A stretch of DNA of 30,000 bases from Symbiodinium natans (lineage: Eukaryota; Sar; Dinophyceae; Suessiales; Symbiodiniaceae): assembly GCA_905221605.1 (NCBI GenBank), contig CAJNDS010001702.1, forward strand, positions 352,934 through 382,933, in the 5' to 3' direction. Both the position numbers and the translations under genes were made by a program. Below, piece after piece: positions 9,978 to 18,936 of this stretch; within the stretch, counting starts at the first letter, position 1; the number at the start of each line of letters is the position of its first letter. A model generated the notes under the pieces. It ran no database searches. It was given only the letters and a program-made list of their open reading frames with translations, and was not told where the DNA came from.

Positions 9978-10189
9978 TGGGCCTCGGCTGAGGCTGGGCT
10001 ATGAGCTCTTCAAGCCCCAAAGCTTGTCATCGCCCGACATGCCCCCCCGTCTGAAACACTTGGGCACGCATGTACCTTTTTATATCCAAAAAAGCTGGGG
10101 CTGGAAATCGAAGACTTCAAGCCAAACGTCAAAAAGTGTTGAAACAATTTTTTAAGGGGCCGACTGCAATCATCAGCCCCCAACCCCCG

Positions 10190-10231
<42 letters not shown>
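10190..10231 (+). repeat. Poly-C run of 42
   Basis: Forty-two consecutive C are followed by CAATATG-type unique sequence and preceded by a shorter C-rich stretch. Its length is probably variable between molecules or reads. Confidence 0.9.
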
Positions 10232-10234
<3 letters not shown>

Positions 10235-11263
10235 ATGTAGAATTCAGGGTCTTGCTGCCAAACCTCAAATGTATATACATTTGTTTGCGTACGTTCGTGT
10301 GTTGACCCATCTATGTCTCTATCACGGTCTTGGTACAGCAGCCACATGGGAATCTCAATTCCACAGACACACTGACGTTCTGCATGTTAAACCCTAAACC
10401 CCAAACCCTAAACCCGAAACCCACGCGAAGTCGTTGCACCACTGGCCTGCAGTTCTTGTAGCTGCCTCCACACCGGCACCTCTTCAGATAGCCTCCCGGG
10501 ATGGTTTCTTTATTGAGAGTTTTGCTTCTCTTTGGGGGTCTTGGTGGGTGGGTGGCGGCCTCTAAGCCCGAACCCCGAAGCCCCTAGAGTTCTTCAGAAC
10601 CCAGAACCCCCCAAAGCCGGGTCGGTCGGCAAAGTTCATTGAAGTTTGCGGTTCTGATAACCCTCTTGCCTGCTTATTTGGAACCCTTAACCCAACCACG
10701 TTTACGGAACCTTGAAATGGAACAAGTTACGGGGCAACACCAATGGGAAACTAGGCTGACCATTTAAGAAGATTCTAAATAGGAGGATCCTCCTCAACAC
10801 AGTATGGAAAAATGAAGAATACAGTCCTGGCCCTTTAGCCCTAGGCCCTCCGCCCAAAAAATGAACAAGGCGGCCTGTGATGTGCTTGCGACACCCTCTG
10901 CAGCATAGGGATCGCAACGCCGACCTGGTCCCCCCTAAACGTCTAAACCCATCTAAACCCTAAACCCTAAACCGTCCTACCCCAAAGCCTTGGAACCCTC
11001 TAGCCTACTTATTCTACCCAAAGGCCCTTAAGTCCCAAAAGGGAAGTTCCTCAAAACATAAGTATGCATGCATAGAAAGATGGATAGATAGATGGATTGA
11101 TTGATTGAACTGTAAAAGAAAACACAGCCAACTTTGTAGCAAAGTTGAGCATGCTTTCGCGCTTTGCATGTTGTATTTCTCCAAAAAAGAAGTGACCGTG
11201 AAAGATAAACCCCTAAGGCCAGAAGCCTTGTACCCCCAAGGCCCCCGAACCTCCTGGGAATTC

Positions 11264-11320
11264 TGAACCCTAAACCCTAAACTCTAAACCCTAAACCCTA
11301 AACCCTAAACCCTAAACCAG
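11264..11320 (-). repeat. CCCTAAA block
   Basis: Seven to eight units, one of them ACTCTAAA, lie opposite in orientation to the TTGAGGG block that follows at 11430. Confidence 0.8.
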
Positions 11321-11429
11321 CACAACTTGAACAGCTTGGACTTCCGAACGGGCTCACAAGAAGCCTAAGTCCAAGAGTCCTAAACCTCAAGGGCCCTATA
11401 AGAACCGAACAGCCCTCAACTCTAAGGCT

Positions 11430-11600
<171 letters not shown>

Positions 11601-11704
11601 CTTCGGGGCTCAGGGGGGAGGGTCTCGTGGGCTAGAAAGTAGCGCCCCACATGGCGTGCGCTGTGCTACTTCGGGTTGTAGAAACCCTGAACCGCTTTCC
11701 CCAC

Positions 11705-11820
11705 ACCCTAAACCCTAAAACCTATACCAGGGTTTAGGGTTTAGGGTTTAGGGTTTAAGGTTTAGGGTTTAGGGTTTAGGGACCTATACCCTACCCTAAA
11801 CCCTAAACGCTAAACCCTCT
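11705..11820. repeat. C-G-C telomere-type triplet
   Basis: CCCTAAA units at about 11706-11725 are followed directly by about six TTTAGGG units (11731-11780) and then CCCTAAA units again (11794-11818). The opposing blocks nearly touch, so they can pair as short hairpins. Confidence 0.7.
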
Positions 11821-11929
11821 GAACCCCACAGATCCTCCCCCAAGGGTCTGGGTACTTTGCAGCTCCGGCACCTCCTTGTTGGAGATCCTTGGCGCCAAGG
11901 CTTAGGCTGAGGATTCTGGTTGTAGGGCG

Positions 11930-12060
11930 GTTAGATTTAGGGTTTAGGGTTTAGGGTTTAGGGTTTTGGGTTTAGGGTTTAGGGTTTAGGGTTTTGGGCT
12001 TAGGGCTTGGGGCTTGGGGCTTGGGGCTTAGGGGCTAAGGGCTTGGGGCTTAACAGCCTA
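11930..12060 (+). repeat. TTTAGGG block grading into GCTTGGG
   Basis: TTTAGGG units from 11935 to 11985 grade into GCTTAGGG and GCTTGGGG variants up to about 12050. Confidence 0.75.
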
Positions 12061-12164
12061 GACAAGCCGAAGACCGAAGCTGAAGTCCCGAAGCATCCGA
12101 AGGCGCCCGGAAGGCCTCGGGATTCAGACCCCTCCATAAGCCTAGGTTGACGACAGACCCCAAA

Positions 12165-12345
12165 GCCCTAGAACCCTAAACTCTAAACCTAAACTCAAAA
12201 CCCTAAACCCTACACCCTAAACCCTAAACCCTAAACCCTAAACCCTAAACCCTAAACCCTAAACCCTAAACCCTAAACCCTAGCCCTAAACCCTAAACCC
12301 TAAGCCCCAAACCCCAAACCCTTCAACCCAAAATTCCTAAAGCCC
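12165..12345 (-). repeat. CCCTAAA block
   Basis: Roughly twenty units, mostly exact between 12200 and 12305, decay toward both ends. Confidence 0.85.
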
Positions 12346-12436
12346 AGCCCCAACACCGAAAACACAAAGGCCCTGAACCCCAGCTTCCACAAGAGCCCAA
12401 CAAAACCTCCCCCCAAGCTGCACAAGAGCCCTGAAG

Positions 12437-12712
12437 GCGTTGAGGGTTTAGGGTTTAGGGCTAGGGTTTAGGGTTTAGGGTTTAGGGTTTAGGGTTTAGG
12501 GTTTAGGGTTTAGGGTTTAGGGTTTAGGGTTTCGGGTTTAGGGTTTAGGGTTTGGGTTTAGGGTTTAGGGTTTAGGGTTTAGGGTTTTAGGGTTTAGGGT
12601 TTCGGGTTTAGGGTTTAGGGTTTAGGGTTTAGGGTTTAGGGTTTAGGGTTTAGGGTTTAGGGTTTAGGGCGTAGGTTTAGGGTTTAGGGGCTAGGGTTTA
12701 GGGCTTGAGACT
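12437..12712 (+). repeat. Long TTTAGGG block
   Basis: More than thirty TTTAGGG units occur with rare TTTCGGG and single-base slips. With its neighbours at 12165 (C strand) and 12749 (C strand) it forms an inverted arrangement. Confidence 0.9.
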
Positions 12713-12748
12713 GCACCACAACCCCTTTGAAGCCGCCCCCAAGGACCA

Positions 12749-12842
12749 ACCCTAAACCCTAAACCCTGAACCCTAAACCCTAAACCCGAAACCCTAAACC
12801 CTAAAACCCTAAAACCCTAAAACCCTAAAACCCTAAACCTAG
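12749..12842 (-). repeat. CCCTAAA / CCCTAAAA block
   Basis: CCCTAAA units change to the 8-bp CCCTAAAA form at about 12798-12830. Confidence 0.85.
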
Positions 12843-12927
12843 GTCCGAGCATCTCCTGCATCCGCGCCGTGAGCATCTCGAGGCTGCCCTCAGCCGCTGC
12901 CAGAGACCTCGGCATGAACCAGGCGGT

Positions 12928-13135
12928 TTGGGGTCTAGCGTCTAGGGTTTGGGGTTTAGGGTTTGGGGTTTGGGGTTTGGGGTTTAGGGTTTAGGGGTTT
13001 GGGGTTTAGGGGTTAGGGGTTTGGGGTTTGGGGTGTGGGGTTTGGGGTTTAGGGTTTAGGGGTTTGGGGTTTAGGGTTGAGGGTTTGGGGTTTGAGGTTT
13101 AGGGGTTTCGGGTTTAGGGGTTTGGGGTTTGGGGG
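12928..13135 (+). repeat. TTTGGGG-rich variant block
   Basis: Mixed GTTTGGG and GTTTAGGG units occur, with GGGGTTT dominant. This differs from the cleaner TTTAGGG blocks nearby. Confidence 0.8.
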
Positions 13136-13204
13136 GGATGGCATGGTCGGTTGTTTCGAAGGCTTCGGGGGTTTTTCGAGCTAGCCTTGGTTCGGGGAAC
13201 TGCC

Positions 13205-13292
13205 CTGAACCCTAAACCCTAAACCGTAAAACCCTAAACCCTAAACCCTAAACCCTAAACCCTAAACCCTAAACCCTAAACCCTAAACTCCC
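13205..13292 (-). repeat. CCCTAAA block
   Basis: About twelve nearly exact units are flanked by short unique spacers on both sides. Confidence 0.85.
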
Positions 13293-13399
13293 TCCAATGG
13301 CCAGGGCGCTGGAAGCTTGAGGACCAGGTTGTACCGGCCTGTCCGAGGCTTGGGAGTTGAGGGACTTTGGGGCCTTTTGAGGGCTTCGGGCAGTTCCGC

Positions 13400-13500
13400 G
13401 TTTGGGGTTTAGGGTTTCGGTTTTAGGGTTTAGTGTTTAGGGTTTAGGGTTTGAGGTTTAGGATATAGGGTTTAGGGTTTAGGCTTTGGGCTTTAGGGGA
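13400..13500 (+). repeat. Diverged TTTAGGG block
   Basis: GTTTAGGG units are mixed with TTTGAGG and ATATAGGG variants. Confidence 0.75.
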
Positions 13501-13609
13501 TTGAAGGGTTTCAGGGGATTTAAGGGTTTTGGGGCGTTGGAGGCTTTTAGGCCTTCAGAAATGAGCCTGATAAGCTTAGCGGCTGCAGGGTTCCAGTGTT
13601 CAGCGTGCC

Positions 13610-14055
13610 CTACACCCTAAACCCTAAACCCTAAACCTAAACCCTAAACCCTGTGATGCTGGCGACCTCCTTACTCCCAGCACCCCACCGCCCTTCTCCT
13701 GGAAGCTGTTGTAATCTTAACGTAGTCACGTGGTCCTGTCATATGGACCCTAAACCCTAAACCCTAAACCTATATAATATTTTATATATCTACATCTACC
13801 TCCTATACACCCTGCAAAACCCAAGCCTTCACAGAGGGTAGGGGACCATACTCAACGACCACGTAACCTCCCCTACAGTTGGACCCGAAAGAGGTTCGGA
13901 CTATGAAACCTCAGCCCTGCACTCATTAGGAAGCGGGGTGGGTCGAGAGTCGATGACCCCAAACTACCCTAAACCCTAAACCCTAAACCCCAAACCCTAA
14001 CCCTAAACCCTAAACCCTAAACCCCAAACCCTAAACCCCTAAACCCCTAAACCCG
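13610..14055 (-). repeat. Three CCCTAAA clusters in one orientation
   Basis: Clusters lie at about 13612-13652, 13748-13769 and 13963-14053, separated by unique sequence. This is one of the places where the alternating orientation rule breaks. Confidence 0.75.
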
Positions 14056-14129
14056 CGATGCGAGCCTCGGGCTGGTGTTCACGTAGCCAGCCTCGGTATT
14101 TCCAGCTCAGGTGAGCTGGTGACCCGTAT

Positions 14130-14270
14130 GATATCTAGGGATTCAAATTCTTGTTAGAGCAGGATACTTAATATTTAGGGATTCTTGATATAATATTTAG
14201 GGATTCTTGATATAAGATTTAGGGAATCTTCTGTTAGAGCAGGATACTTGATATTTAGGGACTCTTGAGG
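14130..14270 (+). repeat. Short tandem repeat around ATTTAGGGATTCTTGATAT
   Basis: The phrase TTTAGGGATTCTTGATATA recurs near 14173, 14196 and (changed) 14217. A longer phrase with TGTTAGAGCAGGATACTT occurs near 14153 and 14230. The unit contains a telomere-like TTTAGGG joined to a unique AT-rich segment. Confidence 0.65.
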
Positions 14271-14355
14271 GACTTCCTGGAGTTAGAGTTAAGGGGTTTC
14301 GAGTTGGAACAACCTAAACCCTGCGTTTGGCGGACTTGGGAGCTTCGAGCCTTAG

Positions 14356-14470
14356 GGTCTTTAGGGTTTAGGGTTTAGGGTTTGGGGTTTGGGGTTTAGG
14401 GTTTAGGGTTTAGGGTTTAGGGTTTAGGGTTTAGGGTTTCGGGTTTCGGGTTTAGGGTTTAGGGTTCAAG
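14356..14470 (+). repeat. TTTAGGG block
   Basis: About fifteen units include TTTGGGG and TTTCGGG variants. Confidence 0.85.
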
Positions 14471-15760
14471 CTTAGGGGGTTGGATCTCAATGAAGTGTGT
14501 GGGCAGTGGTGAAACACCAAACACCAAGTAAGGGACTCAAGAGGTCTACTCTTGGCTGCGCTTAGGAGGGTAGCGATAAAAATTAAACTTTTAGCTGCCT
14601 TACTAGGAAACTCAAAAAACCCAAAAAGGCTAAGGATCTAAAGTTACAGTAGAGCACCACAAAGTATTCGCACAAGGCGTGCTGCAATCCATGGTCAAGT
14701 AGCAAGCCATGTCAGGGTCTAAAGTTCACCTCCCGCGGTCATCTTCACCTTACCTGACCCCCACCCCAAAGAAGACAAGCAAAACCCTAAACCCTAAACC
14801 CTAAACCCTAAACCCTAAACCCCAAATTTCGCTTTGCCCTGACACCATCGTTGCGGGATGTATTGTGCTTGCCTTGAAGTTCGGGGGGTCTGCTGGGAAT
14901 GCTTGGATGTGCCTATCCGCAGTACCCAGATCTAAACGTGGTCAGACCAGACACCGTCCCCGTTGCTGAGCCAAAAGACATCTCCCTCTCTCTCTCTCTC
15001 TTCCTCTTGCGTTGCGTTCTGTAGGTCTGTAATTGTTTCTCCGTCCTCTCTCACTCTCTATCGGAGGTCAGACATCCACCGTCCATGCTAGCCTAGAGCA
15101 CCCTGGCTCGACTGGGCGAGACCTGTGACGCAATCTGTTGGGCAGCGGCCCTGCTAAAGGCGTCGGCTACCCGGCTACCCTAAGCCACCACCCTCGCTGA
15201 TGGCCCCCCAACCCTTGCCAGCGTCCCTTGAAATTGTTCACTCTCTCTCTCTCTCTCTCTCTTTCTCACTGTTGCCCTCTGCGCTCGTCTATCGCCCTTC
15301 CGAGCTGTCTTCTTTCCGTCATTCGAATGTTTCAGAGCCCTATTTTCGGGTTTCGGGCTTAAGCTTATGTGACTGACGTGTCCATGATACTACGCTTCAA
15401 AAGCTGCACGCCACAGGATTTCGATGCCCCCTTTCATAACATCTGCGCAGAAGGCGTGGTTTGCCCACGGACAGGTTCCTCTTCTTGCCCAAGACTTTGG
15501 GTCTTACGGCTTTCCGGAGTTCAGGAACCCTCAACCCCCCCCCCCACCACGCCCCCAACCCCGGTGTCAGCACCAGCCTTGCACTTTTGCCGGGTGTTGT
15601 CTTGCATGCCTTGGGTTGCCTTTGGCTGCGATGATACAAACATGCCGAGCCTTGCAAAATTGGCTGGGGCTTGGCTTTCTGATAAAGCGGGGAGGGAGGG
15701 GCGGGGGAAGGGGCTGTCGGGGGGGGAAAAGGAAATAGTCGCTGCGTACGTACACCGTAA
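14471..15760. other. Intergenic region with CT microsatellites
   Basis: No gene was recognised. A CCCTAAA cluster lies at 14783-14822 and CT-dinucleotide tracts lie at about 14986-15001 and 15240-15263. The open frames in 15369-15788 are low-complexity on both strands and show no domain I can name. Confidence 0.45.
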
Positions 15761-15764
15761 ACCC

Positions 15765-15806
15765 TCAACCCTAAGCCCTAAACCCTAAACCCTAAACCCT
15801 AAACCC
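15765..15806 (-). repeat. CCCTAAA block
   Basis: Four to five units follow a short decayed stretch. The opposite-strand block begins at about 15903. Confidence 0.75.
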
Positions 15807-15902
15807 AGAATGCAGCCGTGCAGCGGTGAGCCGCAAGCAGTGCCGGGAGCACCGGCGTGAGGCGCTGGCGGAGCCTGTCTCCGAATTTTGGGGGGATCTG
15901 GG

Positions 15903-16150
15903 ATTTAGGGATGTAGGGTTTTGTGTTTAAGGATGTAGGGTTTAGGGTTTAGGGTTTCGGGTTTAGGGTTTAGGGTTTGGGGTTTAGGGTTTAGGGTTTA
16001 GGGTTTAGGGTTTAGGGTTTCGGGTTTCGGGTTTGGGGTTTAGGGTTTAGGGTTTAGGGTTTAGGGTTTAGGGTTTAGGGTTTAGGGTTTAGGGTTTTGG
16101 GTTTTGGGTTTTGGGTTTTGGGTTTTGGGTTTTGGGTTTTGGGTTTAGGT
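15903..16150 (+). repeat. TTTAGGG block ending in a TTTTGGG array
   Basis: TTTAGGG units with TTTCGGG and TTTGGGG variants run to about 16094. They are followed by seven uninterrupted TTTTGGG copies (16095-16144). The internal switch of unit is abrupt. Confidence 0.85.
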
Positions 16151-16308
16151 CCAGGAGTCTAGGATTTAAGGTGTAGGGTTCAGGGTTTAGCACTCAAGGC
16201 TTGGTAGAGCCTGGAAAAGTTCGGAGCTTGAGGGTGTTCGGCCTCGTTCTGTGAAACAAGCGGCGGCAAACAAAAGGAACCCTAAACCATAAAAATAGAG
16301 CCCCAACC

Positions 16309-16409
16309 TTGGGATGTTCCCCCTTATACCCGGAGTCCTGAATAGGGATTGTAGTACCCCCCATTAGATTCCCTACTAAGGACTGTTAGTATAAGGGGGA
16401 GCATCCCAA
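16309..16409. mobile_element. Small foldback element, copy 1
   Basis: Arms 16309-16329 (TTGGGATGTTCCCCCTTATA plus C) and 16389-16409 pair at 20 of 21 positions. The interior contains GTCCTGAATAGGG, TAGTACCCCCC and a second half ending in TTAGTATAAGGGGG. The copy at 29294-29408 shares the arms and these interior phrases, so this is a dispersed family of roughly 100 bp. No coding capacity is present, which fits a non-autonomous DNA transposon of MITE type. Confidence 0.65.
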
Positions 16410-16820
16410 CCCTAAACCCTATCAATAAAACGCGTCTGGTGCACGACAGCAACACAAAAACTCGGCTGGCAAGGATCATGTCTCCCTTTGCACATACCTT
16501 ACATGTCTCTACCCGCGGGCTGCCAGCTTCAACGAGAGTTTCCAGCCCACGGGAAGGCGGAGGTGTTTGTTCCCCCGCGAGAACCCTGGAGAGAAAGCAG
16601 GAACCGCAAACCCACCCACATCGCTAAACCATGGAACTGGCAGACGCCCGATGCCATCGCAACGATTTTTTTCAAACGAAGCGATCATGCAGCGATCATG
16701 CGTGGCAACACACTCCACGACAAGCGACAAGCGCCGAGCTCACATGGACCCATGAAGTCCTCTTCATACCGTGGGATGTTCCCCCCCAAACCATCCCCTT
16801 CTAAGCCCTTCAAAAGGAAG
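16410..16820. other. Unrecognised sequence
   Basis: Overlapping open frames exist on both strands but none shows a recognisable domain. GGGATGTTCCCCCCC near 16772 resembles one arm of the foldback family. GGCTGGCAAGGATCA near 16464 recurs near 17153. Confidence 0.4.
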
Positions 16821-16822
16821 GT

Positions 16823-16882
16823 GAACCCTAAACCCTAAACCCTAAACCCTAAACCCTAAACCCTAAACCCTAAACCCTAAAC
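16823..16882 (-). repeat. CCCTAAA block
   Basis: Eight to nine exact units. Confidence 0.85.
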
Positions 16883-16971
16883 AAAAGGGACTGCTATGAG
16901 AGGAACATTCCCAAAAGGAACCGCAGCCGGGAACTGCTTGCTTTCGACCAAATCGGGTCGAGGGCAAGCGC

Positions 16972-17080
16972 GTTTAGGGTTTGGGTTCAGGTTTAGGGTT
17001 TGGGGTTTGGGGTTTAGGGTTTAGGGTTTAGGGTTTTAGGCTTTAGGTTTTAGGGTTTAGGCCTAGGGTTTGGGGTTTAC
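16972..17080 (+). repeat. TTTAGGG block
   Basis: Diverged units include GGTTTGGG and TTTTAGGC forms. Confidence 0.75.
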
Positions 17081-17204
17081 ATGGGATCTTGACACGCTGC
17101 TGGAGCCAAGTCCTCACGTAATTAAGAAATACACAGACACACAATTGACATGGCTGGCAAGGATCACCTCTTCCTGCAACCTTCGAACCCTTCTCGAATC
17201 ACAG

Positions 17205-17296
17205 GGGGTTTAGGGTTTAGGGTTTAGGGTTTAGGGTTTAGGGTTTAGGGTTTAGGGTTTAGGGTTTAGGGCTTAGGGCTTAGGGTTTGGGGTTTA
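17205..17296 (+). repeat. TTTAGGG block
   Basis: About ten exact units end in GCTTAGGG variants. Confidence 0.85.
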
Positions 17297-18365
17297 CTGG
17301 GCCCAGGGAACTGAGACCTACGAAGGGCCCGAAAATTCTAAAAACACAGGCATCCACAGCGTCCCCCCCAGGATTTTTAGGGCTGCAGACATAAAGCTTC
17401 AAGCCTGCAAGCTTACATCCTGAGAGTCGAGCATGCAGTAGGAAGCTCCCTGCCAGAATCCGGAACTACCGCGAACTACGCTGTACCGACCTGGCTTTGG
17501 CCAGTGAAGAGCAGCTCATTTCACAGTGATGCCGGTGGCAGCTGTCGCGTTCAGCAGCACTTTTCGCCCATGTCAGAAGGTGCTGTGGCTGTCACAAGCA
17601 TGGACATTTTGCGGCAGCCGGGACCAGACGTCAAGCTCCGCGCGCTCGGGCACATAAGCGGCCATGGAATATGTCAGGTGGGTTTTGAACCACAGCCTTC
17701 AATTCCAATGCTAGACCCGGGAGGAACCTAGGAATAAACAGGGTACCCTTCTTGGTTTTACGGGGATGATCAGGGAGCCGAAATCCCCAAAAAAGAGGAC
17801 AAAAGGGCCTACTCCCGGTCCTAGAATACCATGCATGCTCAGCTTTCCCATTGCGGGAATTCTGCAGACATACCATCAACGCGAGGAGCGCGAAGAGCAA
17901 TTTAAAAAAGAACGAACACGGAATTGAAAAATAGACAAAGTTCAACGCCTCCGTGGGGCTTTACGGAATGTCCAGCTGCCCATCTGGCGCTCGACGGGGT
18001 CAAACTTTAAGGCTGAGCCCCAAGCCCCAAAACTCACAATTCAACCAACGGGAGGTTTTGTCGGCGGGAGGCACGGGGCAGTGCACAGGGACCACACCAT
18101 GCATTTCCTTCACGCCACGCGTTTTCTCACACTCGTAGGCCGGCTTGCCGTGGAATTGCTTGCGCAGAGACTGCAAGGAGCGCCTGCTGCGGCATACACA
18201 AGCAAGCCGCCTACTGAACCTACTGCTTTCGAACAGGGAGTGCGGCTGGAGCTTGAAAACCCTGCCTCATGAGGACACCATTGTAGATCATGTTTAGGGC
18301 GTTCGCGGAAAAAGATGCAATCCACAGGCCAAGCACACCAAGTACAGCCACATACCTGGCCATAC
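17297..18365. other. Unrecognised spacer
   Basis: No gene was recognised. The open frames at about 17504-17731, 17631-17945 and 17953-18325 overlap on opposite strands and lack recognisable domains. There is no telomere-like sequence inside, which is unusual for this part of the window. Confidence 0.4.
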
Positions 18366-18582
18366 GAGGGTTTAGGCTTTAGGGCTTAGGGTTTAGGACT
18401 TAGGGCTTAGGGCTAAGGGTTTAGGGCTCAGGGTTTAGGGTTTAGGCGGTTTAGGGTTTAGGGTTTAGGGTATAGGGGTTAGGGTTTAGGGTTTAGAGTT
18501 CAGGGTTTAGGGTTTAGGATTTAGGATTTAGGGTTTAGGGTTTAGGGTTTAGGATGTAGGGTTTAGGGTTTAGGGTTTAGGG
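18366..18582 (+). repeat. TTTAGGG block split by the LTR element (left half)
   Basis: The block is mostly TTTAGGG with variants such as GCTTAGGG and GATTTAGG, and ends exactly at the 5' LTR. The same orientation resumes at 27426 after the 3' LTR, as expected if the element inserted into one block. Confidence 0.85.
18578..18582 (+). repeat. Target-site duplication (left), TAGGG
   Basis: TAGGG immediately precedes the TG that opens the 5' LTR, and the same five bases follow the 3' LTR at 27426-27430. Five bases is the usual duplication for copia- and gypsy-type integrases. The surrounding TTTAGGG repeat makes a chance match easier, so this is weaker than usual evidence. Confidence 0.65.
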
Positions 18583-18869
18583 TGCGGAGCTGCAATTGGT
18601 ATTGTAGAAAAGGGTTTGTGTTGAGAGTTGGAAGGGTTAATGAACCCGGAAATCACGTTTGGCTCAAGATGGGCTTGAACAGAAAGCCACAAGTTCAAAA
18701 AGTAGTGCCTGGGTTCTTAGGGTTTGGTAAGGGTGTGGATTCCTTCCCCCTTTCCTTCCCCCCTGGGTTGCTCTTATTCGTGTTCTTGTTTGTTTCTTGG
18801 TTCGATCTGGGAAATATAAGTTCAGGGCGATTAGGGGAGTTGATTTCCTTCCTTGGTTGTCCCCCCGTA
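18583..18869 (+). repeat. 5' LTR
   Basis: It starts TGCGGAGCTGCAATTGG and ends GGTTGTCCCCCCGTA. It differs from the 3' LTR at offset 34 (T at 18617 versus A at 27173) and offset 73 (C at 18656 versus T at 27212), giving 285 of 287 identical. An AATATAAG sequence at about 18813 could be a promoter element, though this is weak. An 11-base match to the dinoflagellate spliced-leader 3' end lies at 18658-18668. A pyrimidine-rich end (about 18846-18866) leads into GTAG, resembling a splice acceptor. Confidence 0.9.
18658..18668 (+). promoter_or_regulatory. Spliced-leader-like 11-mer in the LTR
   Basis: TTTGGCTCAAG is identical to the last 11 bases of the conserved dinoflagellate trans-spliced leader and is directly followed by ATG. 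The upstream half of the leader does not match. The 3' LTR has the same 11-mer at 27214-27224. It may be a relict of a trans-spliced transcript copied back into the genome, or chance. Confidence 0.35.
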
Positions 18870-18882
18870 GGTTATGAGCCCA
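18870..18882 (+). other. Primer-binding site, half-tRNA(iMet) type
   Basis: The 13 bases GGTTATGAGCCCA start at the first base after the 5' LTR. They are complementary, except for one position, to the anticodon stem-loop region of eukaryotic initiator tRNA-Met, whose consensus would give GGTTATGGGCCCA. The Drosophila copia element uses this same internal region, primed by a cleaved half tRNA. The match to the tRNA 3' end (TGGTATC type) used by most LTR elements is absent. Confidence 0.7.
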
Positions 18883-18936
18883 AATTAGGTTCCCTGCGGT
18901 TGAGTGTTGTCTTAAGATCTTTGGGATCAAGAAGCA

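Larger units (their letters stand above)
9589..11260. other. Intergenic region with small repeats
   Basis: No gene was recognised. It contains the 9861-9977 foldback, the 10190-10231 poly-C run, short CCCTAAA clusters near 10388-10420 and 10935-10972, and a GATA/GATT-like patch near 11080-11107. Confidence 0.4.

Noticed and set aside
15369-15788. Overlapping frames of 139 and 123 codons
   Set aside because: They oppose each other, are Pro- or Gly-rich, and match no family I can name. The plus-strand frame ends in CCCTAAA repeat.
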